Assembly: GCA_028280195.1 (NCBI GenBank)
Contig: JANQMH010000042.1
Span: 1-51,840 of the forward strand
Reading direction: 5' to 3'
From: Exilibacterium sp.
GTDB lineage: Bacteria; Pseudomonadota; Gammaproteobacteria; Pseudomonadales; Cellvibrionaceae
Length of the DNA: 51,840 nt
Positions 25,482 through 39,796 of this stretch are shown here, piece by piece (position 1 is the stretch's first letter; each line of letters starts with the position of its first letter). The notes under the pieces are model-generated. The model was not told where the DNA came from, did no database searches, and was given only the letters and a program-made list of their open reading frames with translations. A program made the translations under genes and the position numbers.

Positions 25482-28016
25482 ATGAGCCGTGAAACCGAAA
25501 TCGCCGCGCCCGCCGGCAGCGATTTGCAGACACTGTCCGTGGCGGAACTGGGTATGGATAAAGCCAGTCTCGCCAGAGACTTCAGCTACCACTACGAACT
25601 CACCCTGGGGCGTGACTGCGAGCAGCAGGCCCACAGCTACGATCTGTATCAGGCGCTGGCGCTGTGCCTGCGCGACCGCCTGGTGAAGCGCTGGAAGGCC
25701 ACTCTGGCCGCCAGCCAGGCGCCGCAGACCCGTTGTGCCTACTACCTGTCGATGGAATTCCTGATGGGGCGCACCCTCACCAATGCGGTGCTAAACCTCG
25801 ATCTTACCGCGGCCGCGGCGGCAGTATTGCACGAGCGCGGGCTGCAACTGGAGGAACTGGCGCGCGCCGAGCACGATGCCGGCCTCGGCAACGGCGGCCT
25901 CGGGCGCCTGGCGGCCTGCTTTCTCGACAGCTGCGCCACGCTGCAGCTGCCGGTAATGGGCTACGGTCTGCGCTATGAATACGGCATGTTTCGCCAGCGC
26001 ATCGTCGGCGGTGAACAGGTCGAGGACCCGGACCACTGGCTGCGCGACCGCAATACCTGGGAGCTGGAGCGGCCCGAGCGCCGCCGCCGGGTCAAGTTCG
26101 GCGGGCGCTGCGAGTTCCACCGCGATGCCGGCGGGCGCCAGCATGTGCGCTGGGTCGACTCCCACGATGTGCTGGCCATACCCTACGATACACCGGTGCC
26201 CGGCTATCGCAATGAGACGGTCAATACCCTGCGCCTGTGGAAAGCGGCGGCCACCGATGAATTCGACTTGAACGAGTTTAACGCCGGGCGTTATTCGGAA
26301 TCCGTGGCGGCGAAGAACGCCGCGGAGAATATCACCACCGTGCTCTACCCCAACGATGCCAGCGAAAACGGCAAGGAATTGCGCCTGCGCCAGCAGTATT
26401 TTCTCGCCTCGGCCAGCCTGCAGGATGTGCTGGCGCGCTGGGTCGAAAATCACGGCGAGGATTTCAGCCGCTTTGCCGAATTGAACTGCTTTCAGCTCAA
26501 CGATACCCACCCGAGCTGTTCGGTGGCCGAGCTGATGCGGCTGCTGATCGACGAGCACCAGTTGGAGTGGGACCAGGCCTGGGGTATCACCACCCGCACG
26601 CTGGCCTACACCAATCACACACTGTTGCCCGAGGCGCTGGAAAAATGGCCGGTGGCGCTGTTCAAGCGGCTGTTGCCGCGGCTGCTGGATATCATCTATG
26701 AAATCAATGCGCGGTTTTTAACCGAAGTGGCCGGCCGCTGGCCCGGCGACCAGGAGCGCCAGCGGCGCATGTCGCTGATCGAAGAGGGCGATTTTCCCCA
26801 GGTGCGCATGGCCTACCTGGCAATTGTCGGCAGTTTTTCCGTCAACGGCGTGGCGGCCCTGCATTCGCAATTGCTGCAGCAGGGGCTGTTCAGCGATTTC
26901 TACCAGTTGTGGCCGCAGCGCTTCAACAACAAAACCAACGGCGTTACCCAGCGCCGCTGGCTGGCCGGCTGCAACCCGGGCCTCAGGAGCCTGATCAGTG
27001 CCACCATCGGCGACGGCTGGATCAGGGAACTGTCGCAGCTGGCGCAATTGCGGGGGTATTGCGACGACGCCGATTTTCAGGCGCGCTGGCAGCAGGTCAA
27101 ACGCGACAATAAAGTGCGTCTGGCGGCGCTGGTGAAAGCCGAGTGCGGTATCGAGTTTGCCGCCGACGCGCTGTTCGATGTGCAGGTCAAACGCATTCAC
27201 GAGTACAAGCGCCAGCTGCTCAACGCGCTGCATGTGGTGCATCTCTACGACCGCATCAAGCGCGGCGACAGCGGCGAGTGGACGCCGCGCTGTGTGCTGA
27301 TCGGCGGCAAGGCGGCACCGGGCTATTTTATCGCCAAGCGCATCATCAAACTGATCAATAATATCGCCGCGGTGGTCAATGCCGACGCCGATGTCGGCGG
27401 GCTGTTGAAGCTGGCCTTCGTACCCAACTACCGGGTCTCGGCCATGGAGGTGATCTGCCCGGGCACCGACTTGTCAGAGCAGATTTCCACTGCCGGCAAG
27501 GAGGCCTCGGGCACCGGCAATATGAAATTCATGATGAACGGCGCCGTTACCATCGGCACCCTCGACGGCGCCAATGTGGAAATCCTCGAGGAGGTCGGTG
27601 AGGATAACTTTTTTCTGTTCGGCCTGACCGCCGCCGACGTCGAGCAGACGCGGCGGGCCTACAACCCGGATGCCATCATCGCCGCCGACGAAGACTTGAG
27701 CCGGGTGATGCAGCGCCTGCGCGGAGGCGAGTTCGACGGCGCAGAGGCCGGTGTGCTCGATCCGATCATAGCGGCCATTACCAGCCCCACCGATCCGTGG
27801 ATGGTGGCGGCGGACTTCCGCGGCTTTGTCGAGGCCCAGCGGCGCGCGGCGGCAGCCTATCGCGACCAGCGCCGCTGGGCGCGCATGAGTATCCTCAACA
27901 GTGCCGCCAGTGGGCGTTTTTCTACTGATCGGACTATGCGGGAGTATAATCGGGATATTTGGCGGTTGCAGCCGATGGGGGGAGTTGGCGAGGGGGAAGG
28001 GAAAAGGGAAAAGTGA
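25482..28016 (+). CDS. glgP: Glycogen/maltodextrin phosphorylase
   Basis: 844 aa. Cleaves alpha-1,4 glucan ends with phosphate to give glucose-1-phosphate. Family marks: YYLSMEFLMGRTLTNAVLNL, GLGNGGLGRLAACFLDS, and the PLP-lysine motif EASGTGNMKFMMNGAVTIGT with Lys682. First gene of the operon glgP-glgB-glgX-malQ-glgC-pgm-glgA. The final residues, GEGEGKREK, are encoded by a GGGAAAA-type heptamer repeat that runs through the stop codon, so the normal C-terminus appears to have been overwritten or extended by repeat expansion; this is unlikely to affect catalysis. Confidence 0.96.
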   Translation: MSRETEIAAPAGSDLQTLSVAELGMDKASLARDFSYHYELTLGRDCEQQAHSYDLYQALALCLRDRLVKRWKATLAASQAPQTRCAYYLSMEFLMGRTLTNAVLNLDLTAAAAAVLHERGLQLEELARAEHDAGLGNGGLGRLAACFLDSCATLQLPVMGYGLRYEYGMFRQRIVGGEQVEDPDHWLRDRNTWELERPERRRRVKFGGRCEFHRDAGGRQHVRWVDSHDVLAIPYDTPVPGYRNETVNTLRLWKAAATDEFDLNEFNAGRYSESVAAKNAAENITTVLYPNDASENGKELRLRQQYFLASASLQDVLARWVENHGEDFSRFAELNCFQLNDTHPSCSVAELMRLLIDEHQLEWDQAWGITTRTLAYTNHTLLPEALEKWPVALFKRLLPRLLDIIYEINARFLTEVAGRWPGDQERQRRMSLIEEGDFPQVRMAYLAIVGSFSVNGVAALHSQLLQQGLFSDFYQLWPQRFNNKTNGVTQRRWLAGCNPGLRSLISATIGDGWIRELSQLAQLRGYCDDADFQARWQQVKRDNKVRLAALVKAECGIEFAADALFDVQVKRIHEYKRQLLNALHVVHLYDRIKRGDSGEWTPRCVLIGGKAAPGYFIAKRIIKLINNIAAVVNADADVGGLLKLAFVPNYRVSAMEVICPGTDLSEQISTAGKEASGTGNMKFMMNGAVTIGTLDGANVEILEEVGEDNFFLFGLTAADVEQTRRAYNPDAIIAADEDLSRVMQRLRGGEFDGAEAGVLDPIIAAITSPTDPWMVAADFRGFVEAQRRAAAAYRDQRRWARMSILNSAASGRFSTDRTMREYNRDIWRLQPMGGVGEGEGKREK

Positions 28017-28056
28017 AATAGGGAAAAGTGAAAAGGGAAAAGGGAAAAGGGACGGG
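27994..28056 (+). repeat. Heptanucleotide tandem repeat (GGGAAAA / GTGAAAA)
   Basis: About eight imperfect copies of a 7-base purine-rich unit cover the last ~8 codons of glgP, its stop, and the first 40 bases of the gap to glgB. Such units are prone to slippage. Confidence 0.85.
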
Positions 28057-28123
28057 GTGGTGGTTTTTGTGTGTTGGGTTTAGAAAAAGAATCTTGGTGG
28101 TGTGAGACTTGTTGGAAGAAGCA

Positions 28124-30343
28124 ATGGCGGTGGTGCCCAGTAGGGCTGTGATCGATGCGATTATCGGGGCGGGGCATCGCGATCCGTTTGCGGTGTTGGG
28201 AATGCATGCCGACGGCCCGGACGGCACACTGGTGGTGCGCAGCTTTCAACCCGGCGCGGACGCGGTGGCGGTGATTGACGCGGGCAGCGGCAAGACGGTT
28301 ACGGTGCTGGATCGTATCGACGATGCCGGCTTTTTCGCCAGGGTGTTGGGGCGGCGCAAAAAAACGTTCCACTATCGCCTGCGCGTGAGTCGCGGCGACC
28401 GCAGTGAGGTGGTGGAAGATCCCTATCGCTTTCCGCCTTTGCTGAGCGAACTGGATCTGCATCTGTTTGCCGAGGGCACTCACCTGCATCTCTATAAAAA
28501 ACTGGGCGCCCACCCCCTGCAGATCGACGCTGTCGACGGTGTCGGCTTTGCCGTGTGGGCGCCCAATGCCCAGCGCGTGGCCGTGGTCGGTGACTTCAAC
28601 GGCTGGGACGGGCGCCTGCACCCCATGCGCCTGCGCCACGACTGCGGCATCTGGGAGCTGTTTATCCCGGGGCTGGCGAGCGGGCATATCTACAAATACG
28701 AGATCAAAGGCCCGCACGGACAGCTGTTGCCTCTGCGCTCCGACCCGTTCGGCGCCCACGCCGAACTCAGGCCGGATACCGCCTCGGTGATCGAGGCCAC
28801 CGGCGGCTTTGCCTGGGGCGATCAGCAGTGGATGGCCGGGCGCGGGGCACGCAATGCCCGCAACGCCCCGATTAGCATCTACGAGGTGCATCTCGGCTCC
28901 TGGCGGCGGGTGCCCGGTGAGGGCGAACGCTTCCTCAGCTACCGCGAACTGGCCGCACAGCTGATCCCCTATGTGGAGGAAATGGGCTTTACCCATCTGC
29001 AGTTGATGCCTATAAACGAGCACCCCTTCGACGGCTCCTGGGGGTATCAGCCGGTGGGTTTGTTTGCCCCGTCGAGCCGCTTTGGCAGCCCCGAGGACTT
29101 TCAGTATTTCGTCGACTGCTGTCACCGCGCCGGTATCGGCCTGCTGATCGACTGGGTGCCCGGGCATTTTCCCGCCGACAGCCACGGCCTGGCGCAGTTC
29201 GACGGCACCCATCTGTACGAGCACGCCGACCCGCGCCAGGGCTTTCACCCCGATTGGAACACGCTGATCTACAACTATGGGCGCCGCGAGGTGTCCAATT
29301 TCCTGCGCAGCAACGCCCACTTCTGGTTTGACCGCTACCATGTCGACGGTCTGCGGGTGGACGCCGTCGCTTCCATGCTCTACCTGGACTACAGCCGCGA
29401 GGAGGGCCAGTGGATTGCCAACCCCGAGGGCGGCAACGAAAACCTGGAGGCGATCGAATTTTTGCGCCGCGCCAATGAAGAGATTTACCGCGAGCATCCC
29501 GGGGCCTTTACCGTCGCCGAGGAATCCACGGCCTGGCCCGGCGTCTCCCGGCCCACCAGCAGCGGTGGGCTGGGCTTTGGTTACAAGTGGAATATGGGCT
29601 GGATGAATGACACACTGCAGTACATGGCGCGCGATCCGGTGCACCGCTGCCACCACCACAACGAAATGACTTTTGGCCTGGTCTACGCGTTTGATGAAAA
29701 CTTCGTGCTGCCGCTGAGTCACGACGAAGTGGTGCACGGCAAGCGCTCGCTGCTCGGCCGCATGCCCGGCGACGACTGGCAGCAGTTTGCCAACCTGCGC
29801 GCCTATTTCGGCTTTATGTGGACCCATCCGGGGAAAAAACTGCTGTTTATGGGCGGCGAGTTCGCCCAGGGACAGGAGTGGAATCACGACGCCAGTCTCG
29901 ACTGGCACCTGCTGGATGTTCACTGGCATGCCGGCGTGCAGCGGCTGGTGCGCGATCTCAACCGGGTTTATCGCGGCACCCCGGCGCTATACCAGCGCGA
30001 CTGCGAGCCACAGGGTTTTGCCTGGCTCGATTATGCCGATGCCGGCAACTCGATTTTTGCCTACCTGCGCTTTGGCGCCGAGGGCAGTGCGCCGGTGGCG
30101 GCGGTGAGCAATTTCACCCCGGTGCCGCGCCGGGGCTACCGCCTGGGGGTGCCGGCGGCGGGCTTCTACCGCGAGATCATCAATACCGACGCCGCCGTTT
30201 ACGGCGGCAGCGATACCGGCAACAGCGGCGGCCTGCACGCCGAGGCGGTGCCCTGGCAGGGGCAGCCCCACTCCCTGCTGATAACCCTGCCGCCGCTGGC
30301 GACGCTGATTTTCGCATCGCAACCGCAGGCGGGAGCGGGCTGA
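28124..30343 (+). CDS. glgB: 1,4-alpha-glucan branching enzyme
   Basis: About 739 aa. Adds alpha-1,6 branches to glycogen. The N1 and carbohydrate-binding domains ([35 protein letters not shown]) precede a GH13 barrel with [16 protein letters not shown] (nucleophile Asp), [16 protein letters not shown] (acid/base Glu) and [21 protein letters not shown] 28124 is favoured, with GGAAG upstream; an in-frame TTG at 28109 is possible. Its TGA overlaps the glgX start (TGATG), implying coupled translation. Confidence 0.96.
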   Translation: MAVVPSRAVIDAIIGAGHRDPFAVLGMHADGPDGTLVVRSFQPGADAVAVIDAGSGKTVTVLDRIDDAGFFARVLGRRKKTFHYRLRVSRGDRSEVVEDPYRFPPLLSELDLHLFAEGTHLHLYKKLGAHPLQIDAVDGVGFAVWAPNAQRVAVVGDFNGWDGRLHPMRLRHDCGIWELFIPGLASGHIYKYEIKGPHGQLLPLRSDPFGAHAELRPDTASVIEATGGFAWGDQQWMAGRGARNARNAPISIYEVHLGSWRRVPGEGERFLSYRELAAQLIPYVEEMGFTHLQLMPINEHPFDGSWGYQPVGLFAPSSRFGSPEDFQYFVDCCHRAGIGLLIDWVPGHFPADSHGLAQFDGTHLYEHADPRQGFHPDWNTLIYNYGRREVSNFLRSNAHFWFDRYHVDGLRVDAVASMLYLDYSREEGQWIANPEGGNENLEAIEFLRRANEEIYREHPGAFTVAEESTAWPGVSRPTSSGGLGFGYKWNMGWMNDTLQYMARDPVHRCHHHNEMTFGLVYAFDENFVLPLSHDEVVHGKRSLLGRMPGDDWQQFANLRAYFGFMWTHPGKKLLFMGGEFAQGQEWNHDASLDWHLLDVHWHAGVQRLVRDLNRVYRGTPALYQRDCEPQGFAWLDYADAGNSIFAYLRFGAEGSAPVAAVSNFTPVPRRGYRLGVPAAGFYREIINTDAAVYGGSDTGNSGGLHAEAVPWQGQPHSLLITLPPLATLIFASQPQAGAG

Positions 30344-32637
30344 TGGCGATGCGCTTGTGGCCGGGTGAACCCTACCCCCTCGGCGCCACCTGGGATGGCC
30401 GCGGCGTCAATTTTGCGCTGTTCTCGGCCCATGCCCAGCGGGTGGAGCTGTGCCTGTTCGACCGCAATGGCCGCCGCGAAATGGAGCGCATCACGCTGGC
30501 GGAGAATACCGACCAGATATGGCACGGCTACCTGCCCGATGCCCAGCCCGGGCTGCTGTACGGCTACCGCGTGCACGGCCCCTTCGAACCCCACCAGGGG
30601 CAGCGTTTCAATCACCACAAGCTGTTGCTCGACCCCTATGCGCGCCAGCTCAAAGGCAACCTGCGCTGGTCCAATGCCCATTACGGTTACCGCATGGGCA
30701 GCTCCCAGCAGGACCTCTCTTTCGACCGCCGCGACAGCGCCCACTGCATGCCCAAATGTGTGGTGGTGGACCCCGCCTTTACCTGGGGCAATGACCTGCC
30801 GCCGCGCACGCCCTGGTCACAGTCGGTCATCTACGAGGTCCATGTCAGGGGCTATACCATGCGCCACCGGGAGGTGCCCGAAGGCTTGCGCGGCACTTTC
30901 TCCGGTCTGTGCCAGCCGGCGCTGATCGAGCATATCAAGGCGCTGGGTGTTACCGCAGTGGAACTGATGCCGGTGCACGCCTTCGTCGATGACCGCTTTC
31001 TGCTGCAACGCGGGCTGCGCAACTACTGGGGTTATAGCAGCCTGGGTTTTTTTGCCCCGGAGTCGCGCTATATGGGCAGTGCCGACCTGGCGGAATTCAA
31101 ACGCATGGTGGCGCGCTTTCACGACGCCGGTATCGAAGTGATTCTGGATGTGGTCTACAACCACACCTGCGAGGGTGACCATGTCGGACCGACACTGAGC
31201 CTGCGCGGTATCGACAACGCCTCCTACTACCGCCTGCAGCCCACCGACCGGCGTTTTTATATCAACGACACCGGTTGCGGCAATACGCTCAACCTGAGCC
31301 ACCCGCGGGTATTGCAGATGGTGATGGACAGCCTGCGCTACTGGGTCAACGAGATGCACGTCGACGGCTTCCGCTTCGATCTGGCCGCCATTCTCGGCCG
31401 CGAGGAATACGGTTTCGATCCGGGCAGCGGCTTTTTCGACGCCATGCGCCAGGACCCGGTGCTGGCGCGGGTGAAACTGATCGCCGAGCCCTGGGACATC
31501 GGCCCCGGCGGCTATCAACTGGGGCAGTTTCCGGCCGGCTGGGCCGAGTGGAACGACCGCTTTCGCGACAGCGTGCGGCGCTTCTGGCGCGGCGACGAGG
31601 GTTTACTGCCGGACCTGGCAAAACGCCTGCACGGCTCCAGTGATATTTTCGAGCACCAGCGCCGGCGCCCCTGGAGCAGCATCAATTTTGTCGCCTCGCA
31701 CGACGGCTTCAGCCTCGCCGATGTGGTCAGCTACAAGGAGCGCCACAACCTCTCCAACGGCGAGGACAACAAGGACGGTCACCAGGCCAATTACAGCGAT
31801 AACTACGGCGAGGAGGGGCCCACCGGCGACCCGGCGCGCCGGGACCTGCGCCGGCAACAGCAGCGCAATCTGCTCGCCAGCGTGTTTCTGGCTCAGGGCA
31901 CGCCGATGCTGCTGGCCGGTGACGAACTGGGCAACAGCCAGGGCGGCAATAACAATGCCTACTGCCAGGACAACGACACCGGTTGGATCAACTGGGACAA
32001 GCTGGGCGATGCGGCGCGCGAGCTGACAGCCTTTGTCGCCCGCCTGGCGCAGCTGCGGCGCCGCTATCCGGTGCTGCGCCGGCCCTGGTTCCAGCATGGC
32101 GGTGCGGTTTCCCGCACCACCGGGCTGACCGATATTCAATGGATGAGCCCCAACGGCGGCGCCATGGGCGACGGCGAATGGCAGCAGTACGATTCGCGCT
32201 GTGTGGGTATGCTGCTGGCCGGGGATGTCGGCCCCAAAAACGGCGCCGGCCAGCGCATCCCGGACGACGACTCGCTGTTGATTATCTTCAATGCCAGCCC
32301 CCACCCGCAGCCCTTCCAACTGCCGGCGGTACCCGGCTACTGGTGCTGCCTGCTGAATACCGCGGTGGCGGAGACCGGCGCCGACGCCGAACGGCTGCCC
32401 GGCAGTGTCGGCTACGATATGCCGGCGCGGGCGGTTGTGGTGTTTGCCCTGCAGCTCGAAGTGGTGCAGCCCGAGGCACTGGAGATGGCGGCCATGGCGC
32501 CGGAATATGCCCATGAAGCCGGCGCGGCGAGCGACGCGACTGTCGCTCGGGCTGCCGCAGAAGAAGACCCTGCCTGGGACGGCAGCACTGATCAACCCGA
32601 GACCGAACAGCCGCCGCCGGCTGAACACGTCGAGTAA
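30343..32637 (+). CDS. glgX: Glycogen debranching enzyme
   Basis: 764 aa. Hydrolyses alpha-1,6 branches of glycogen trimmed by GlgP. Starts at the ATG within TGATG at the end of glgB. N-terminal CBM48-type segment GATWDGRGVNFALFSAHAQR; GH13 barrel with VDGFRFDLAAILGREEYGFD (nucleophile), KLIAEPWDIGPGGYQLGQFP (acid/base) and NFVASHDGFSLADVVSY. After the C-terminal beta-domain there is an acidic, Ala/Glu/Pro-rich tail of ~60 residues (from about 32460) not seen in typical GlgX, probably disordered. Confidence 0.96.
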   Translation: MAMRLWPGEPYPLGATWDGRGVNFALFSAHAQRVELCLFDRNGRREMERITLAENTDQIWHGYLPDAQPGLLYGYRVHGPFEPHQGQRFNHHKLLLDPYARQLKGNLRWSNAHYGYRMGSSQQDLSFDRRDSAHCMPKCVVVDPAFTWGNDLPPRTPWSQSVIYEVHVRGYTMRHREVPEGLRGTFSGLCQPALIEHIKALGVTAVELMPVHAFVDDRFLLQRGLRNYWGYSSLGFFAPESRYMGSADLAEFKRMVARFHDAGIEVILDVVYNHTCEGDHVGPTLSLRGIDNASYYRLQPTDRRFYINDTGCGNTLNLSHPRVLQMVMDSLRYWVNEMHVDGFRFDLAAILGREEYGFDPGSGFFDAMRQDPVLARVKLIAEPWDIGPGGYQLGQFPAGWAEWNDRFRDSVRRFWRGDEGLLPDLAKRLHGSSDIFEHQRRRPWSSINFVASHDGFSLADVVSYKERHNLSNGEDNKDGHQANYSDNYGEEGPTGDPARRDLRRQQQRNLLASVFLAQGTPMLLAGDELGNSQGGNNNAYCQDNDTGWINWDKLGDAARELTAFVARLAQLRRRYPVLRRPWFQHGGAVSRTTGLTDIQWMSPNGGAMGDGEWQQYDSRCVGMLLAGDVGPKNGAGQRIPDDDSLLIIFNASPHPQPFQLPAVPGYWCCLLNTAVAETGADAERLPGSVGYDMPARAVVVFALQLEVVQPEALEMAAMAPEYAHEAGAASDATVARAAAEEDPAWDGSTDQPETEQPPPAEHVE

Positions 32638-32729
32638 ATCAAAACATTGAGTGGATGTATGCCGATGTTGAATTTGCAAAAGCTGCAAGCGATAGCGGGC
32701 CGCTGCGCCCGAGCGCACGGACTGGATGC

Positions 32730-34937
32730 ATGAGCGCCCTCGAACGGCTGGCGTCACTGGCCGGGATCGAAGCGGGCTATCACGATATCTGGGGTAACTG
32801 GCACGCCGCCGGGCGGCACACACAGCAGGCGCTGTTACAGGCCATGGGCTTTGCCGTGGCCGATGAACAGCAGATCGAGCAGAGCCTGCGACAGATGCAG
32901 CAGCGCGACTGGCGCCGCCCGCTGCCGCCGGCCCTGGTGGTGCCGGTCGAGCAGCACAGCCAGCAGGTGCAGGTGTGCCTGCCGCGGGCAGTGCAGGGTG
33001 TGCTTACTGCCCGGCTCAGCCGCGAGGATGGCGGTGGCGCGGAATACGCATATACCGTAGCCGAGCTGGTGCAACTCGACAGCGCCGAGTTTGGCGGCGA
33101 GGGCTATTGCCGCTACCGGCTGCCGCTGCGGCAGCCGCTGCCGGCGGGCTATCACCGGCTGTCGCTGAGCTACCAGCTGCACGGCCGCAGCGGCGAGGCC
33201 GCCACGCAACTGATTGTGGCGCCGCGCCGCTGCTACAGCCGCGCTGACCTTGCCCACGGGCAGCGCCTCTGGGGTCTCAGTGCCCAGCTTTACGCCCTGC
33301 GCAGCGACAGTAACTGGGGTATCGGCGACTTCAGCGACCTGGCCGACTTCGTCGGCCGCGCGCTCGGCGCCGGCGCCGCAGCCGTGGGTATCAACCCCCT
33401 GCACCCGCTCTATCCGGCCGATCCGGAGAGCTGCAGCCCCTACTCGCCCACCAGCCGCTCGTTTCTCAATACGCTGTATATCGATGTCGAGGCGGTGCCC
33501 GACCTGGCCGCCAGCGCCGCTGCCCGCGAGGCGCTGCAAAGCCCGCAACTGCAGGCGCGCCTGCAGCACCTGCGCGCCGCCGAGCAGGTCGACTACGCCG
33601 CTGTGGCGGCTTGCAAGGAAGAGCTGCTAAGGCTGATTTATGCTGATTTTGGTGACCCCGACAGCGAGCGCGGGCGCGCCTTTGCGCGCTACTGCGCCGA
33701 GCGCGACCCGGCACTCGAGCGTCTCGCTACCTTCGATGCGCTGGACCGGCACTTTCGCGCCGAGGACCCCGCCTGCAACCGCTGGCAGCTGTGGCCGCCG
33801 GCGTTCCAACGCCCCGACTCGCCGGCGGTGCAGGCCTTTGTGGCCGCGCACCGCCGGCAGGTGGACTACTTCAAATACCTGCAGTGGCTGGCCGAGGAGC
33901 AGCTGGCCGCGGCTGCGGACCGCGCCGCGCCGATGCCGGTAGGGCTGTATCTGGATCTGGCAGTGGGCTGCGATGCCGGCGCTGCCGCTGTCTGGGCGGA
34001 GCGCGAACTCTATGTCGGCGCTACCCGCATCGGCGCGCCGGCCGATCAGTTTTGCGCCGGCGGTCAGAACTGGGGGCTGATACCGCTCAACCCCTGTGCG
34101 CTGAAGGAGTGCGGTTACGCTCCCTTTATTGCGCTGCTGCGCGACAATATGCGCTATGCCGGCGCCCTGCGTATCGACCATGTCATGGGGCTGATGCGGC
34201 AGTTCTGGGTACCGCCGGAGCAGGATGCCAGTGCCGGCGTCTATGTTAACTTTCCACTGCAGGACCTGCTGCGGATTGTGGCGCTGGAGTCGCAGCGCGC
34301 GCGCTGTGTGGTTATCGGCGAGGATCTCGGCACTGTGCCGGCCGGCTTTCGCGAGACCATGGCCGAGGCCGCGATTCAGTCCTATCGGGTATTGTATTTC
34401 GAGCGTTGGGACAACGGCTGGTTCAAACGCCCGGAGGTCTACCCGCAGCAGTCTGTGGTAACGGTATCGACCCACGATCTGCCGCCGCTGGCCGGCTGGT
34501 GGCGGGGTGCGGATATCGAGTGCCGGCGCCAACTGGGCCTGTATCAGAGCGAGGCGGATTTCGACGCCGCTGTGCGCGATCGCCGCGCCGATCGGCGCGC
34601 GCTGGTGGATGCCCTGGTCGACGAAGGCCTGCTGGCGCCGGCGGAGAATTTGCTCGAGGCACTATCTGTCGATACGCTGCTGAGAGCCACCCAGGCCTAC
34701 CTGGCACGCTCGCCCGGCTGGCTGCAGATGGTGGTGCTGGAGGATGCCCTCGGCATCGAACAGCAGACCAATATGCCCGGCACCATTCACGAACATCCGA
34801 ACTGGCGCCGGCGCCTGCCGCTGTCGGTGGAAACGATCTTTGCCAGCGCCAATCTGCGCGCACTGTTGCTCGAGGTGGCTCACCAGCGCTCACTGGCGCC
34901 GGCAGCTGCCGGGGCCGCCGCCGCGGCCACCGATTGA
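32730..34937 (+). CDS. malQ: 4-alpha-glucanotransferase (amylomaltase)
   Basis: About 735 aa, GH77. Disproportionates maltodextrins, producing longer chains for GlgP and free glucose. N-terminal extra domain (~1-190), then [55 protein letters not shown] (nucleophile Asp), [16 protein letters not shown] (acid/base Glu) and [14 protein letters not shown]. The ATG 32730 is preferred; earlier in-frame codons from 32655 add a low-quality extension. Lies 92 bases after glgX in the glycogen operon. Confidence 0.94.
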   Translation: MSALERLASLAGIEAGYHDIWGNWHAAGRHTQQALLQAMGFAVADEQQIEQSLRQMQQRDWRRPLPPALVVPVEQHSQQVQVCLPRAVQGVLTARLSREDGGGAEYAYTVAELVQLDSAEFGGEGYCRYRLPLRQPLPAGYHRLSLSYQLHGRSGEAATQLIVAPRRCYSRADLAHGQRLWGLSAQLYALRSDSNWGIGDFSDLADFVGRALGAGAAAVGINPLHPLYPADPESCSPYSPTSRSFLNTLYIDVEAVPDLAASAAAREALQSPQLQARLQHLRAAEQVDYAAVAACKEELLRLIYADFGDPDSERGRAFARYCAERDPALERLATFDALDRHFRAEDPACNRWQLWPPAFQRPDSPAVQAFVAAHRRQVDYFKYLQWLAEEQLAAAADRAAPMPVGLYLDLAVGCDAGAAAVWAERELYVGATRIGAPADQFCAGGQNWGLIPLNPCALKECGYAPFIALLRDNMRYAGALRIDHVMGLMRQFWVPPEQDASAGVYVNFPLQDLLRIVALESQRARCVVIGEDLGTVPAGFRETMAEAAIQSYRVLYFERWDNGWFKRPEVYPQQSVVTVSTHDLPPLAGWWRGADIECRRQLGLYQSEADFDAAVRDRRADRRALVDALVDEGLLAPAENLLEALSVDTLLRATQAYLARSPGWLQMVVLEDALGIEQQTNMPGTIHEHPNWRRRLPLSVETIFASANLRALLLEVAHQRSLAPAAAGAAAAATD

Positions 34938-35049
34938 GCGCCGGCGCCGCGGCGGGCGCCGGCGGTCGTGCTTGCCAGCGACTCCACTCGGTTGCAGTCG
35001 ATGCAGTGCCGAGCGGTCGGACGAACCCCAGCCATCGGGAGATAGAACC

Positions 35050-38005
<2,956 letters not shown>

Positions 38006-38052
38006 TGGCCGCCGGTAAGCGGGATTGCCGACAATAACAATCGAGGAGCACT

Positions 38053-39618
38053 ATGTCAGAACCCCTGAACATACTGATGGTGGCGGCGGAAAACGGCGCC
38101 CTGCCCGGCGGCAAGGTTGGCGGTATCGGCGATGTGGTGCGCGAGGCGCCGCAGGCGCTGGCGCAAAATGGCTGTCAGGTAACGGTGGTGACGCCGGCCT
38201 ACGGTGTGTTTCACCGCTTGCCGGGCGCGCGCCGGCGGGCGGTGCTGCAAGTGGATTTCAGAGGTGTAAACCAGGCGGTGGAACTCTATGAAATCGCCGG
38301 CGGCCAGCCCGGCGTCGGCGTGCGCCAGTGGGTGCTGGAACACTTCCTGTTCAGTAGTTGCGGCGAGGGTGTGATCTACTGCGACGACCTGCCGGAGACG
38401 CCCTTTGCCACCGATGCCAGCAAATTCGCGCTGTTCTGTGCCGCGGTAGCGGAAATGGTGGAGCAGCAACACTGCGGTGCCCTCGATGTACTGCACCTGC
38501 ACGACTGGCACGCGGCGCTGGTGCTGTTACTGCGGCGCTTTGACCCCGGGTTTGAAGTGCTGCGCAGTATTCGCTGTGTGTTCAGTATTCACAACCTGGC
38601 GTTACAGGGAGTACGGCCTTTCGCCGGCCATCCGTCTTCCCTGCACGGCTGGTTTCCGTCGCTGCGCGTCGATGCCGCGCTGCTGGCCGATCCGCGCTGG
38701 AGCGACTGCCTTAACCCGATGGCGGCAGGTATTCGTCTGGCCGACGCCGTGCATGCGGTTTCGCCCACCTATGCGCGCGAAATCGTGCTGCCCAACGCGG
38801 TGCAGGGGCGCGGTTACCACGGTGGCGAGGGTTTGGAAAACGACCTGGCACAGGCGCAGGCGGACGAGCGCCTGCACGGTATCCTCAACGGCTGCGATTA
38901 CGACGCAGCGCTGCCGGCGCGCCTGCAGTGGTCGCAACTGCTGCTGATGCTGCAGGGCCAGTTGCTGCGCTGGGCGGCGGCGCAGGTGCCGCTGAGGTCG
39001 GCGCATTTCATTGCCAAGGCGCGCCTCGACCTGTGGGCCCGGCGGGTGCCGCAGACGCTGATTACCAGTGTCGGGCGCATTACCGATCAGAAGGCGCAGC
39101 TGCTGCGCCAGGTCGACAAGCACGGCCGCCCGGCACTGCAGGGTATTCTCGAAGCGCTTGGGGAGCGGGGTGTCTATATCTACCTCGGCAGTGGCGATGA
39201 GCAGCTGGAGGACTTTCTCACGGAGATCAGCGCCCGCTTCGATAATTTTGTGTTTTTGCGCGGCTATTCCGACAGTGTCTCCCAGGCCCTGTACGCCAGC
39301 GGCGATCTGTTTTTGATGCCGAGTTCGTTTGAGCCCTGCGGCATCAGCCAGATGCTGGCCATGCGCGCTGCCCAGCCCTGTCTGGTACACCGCGTCGGCG
39401 GCCTGCGCGATACTGTCAGCGACGGAGTCAACGGTTTTGTCTTCAGTGGTGACAGCCTGGTCGAACAGGCCACGGCGCTGGTGGAGACTTTTGCCGCCGC
39501 GCTGGATACCAAAGATAGAGATGCCAAACGGTGGCAGCAACTGCGCGATGCGGCGGCGGCGCAACGCTTTACCTGGGGGGAGAGTATCGGCGGTTATATT
39601 GAGCGGCTCTATGGCTGA
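38053..39618 (+). CDS. glgA: Glycogen synthase (ADP-glucose type)
   Basis: 521 aa, GT5. Transfers glucose from ADP-glucose to the non-reducing end of glycogen. The N-terminal ADP-glucose loop is PGGKVGGIGDVV (family K-x-G-G-L, here Ile). DVLHLHDWHAALV, SIHNLALQGV, SVGRITDQKAQLL and FLMPSSFEPCGISQMLAMRA follow. GAGGAGC precedes the ATG. It is the last gene of the glycogen operon; no clear terminator hairpin was found in the ~110 bases after it. Confidence 0.95.
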   Translation: MSEPLNILMVAAENGALPGGKVGGIGDVVREAPQALAQNGCQVTVVTPAYGVFHRLPGARRRAVLQVDFRGVNQAVELYEIAGGQPGVGVRQWVLEHFLFSSCGEGVIYCDDLPETPFATDASKFALFCAAVAEMVEQQHCGALDVLHLHDWHAALVLLLRRFDPGFEVLRSIRCVFSIHNLALQGVRPFAGHPSSLHGWFPSLRVDAALLADPRWSDCLNPMAAGIRLADAVHAVSPTYAREIVLPNAVQGRGYHGGEGLENDLAQAQADERLHGILNGCDYDAALPARLQWSQLLLMLQGQLLRWAAAQVPLRSAHFIAKARLDLWARRVPQTLITSVGRITDQKAQLLRQVDKHGRPALQGILEALGERGVYIYLGSGDEQLEDFLTEISARFDNFVFLRGYSDSVSQALYASGDLFLMPSSFEPCGISQMLAMRAAQPCLVHRVGGLRDTVSDGVNGFVFSGDSLVEQATALVETFAAALDTKDRDAKRWQQLRDAAAAQRFTWGESIGGYIERLYG

Positions 39619-39732
39619 ACGGTCGCCCTGTGTGCAACCGGGGGCGAGCCCATCAAGTGGTTCATTTAGTGCCGTGTTGTCATGGTGTTGCGGTGCCCGG
39701 AGAACTTTTGAGCATTGCCAAATTTGAATGAG

Positions 39733-39774
39733 TGAGTTTTTACGGCAAGTTTTTACTACAAGTTTTTACGGCAA
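39733..39774 (+). repeat. Three-copy AGTTTTTAC...CAA tandem repeat
   Basis: AGTTTTTACGGCA, AGTTTTTACTACA and AGTTTTTACGGCA follow one another just before the ribosome site of the gene at 39797. Copies are 13 bases with two variable positions. Confidence 0.75.
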
Positions 39775-39796
39775 TGACCAGCAAGGAGAAATAATA

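Noticed and set aside
27857..29929. 690-codon open frame on the minus strand across glgP end and glgB
   Set aside because: It lies antisense to glgB, whose catalytic motifs are intact; the frame is a by-product of high GC content and shows no family features.
29818..30342. N-terminal extension of GlgX inside glgB
   Set aside because: The GlgX family start matches the ATG at 30343; the upstream residues are Arg/Ala/Gly-rich shadow of glgB.
31603..32823. 406-codon minus-strand frame across glgX
   Set aside because: Antisense to glgX with no recognisable domain or ribosome site.
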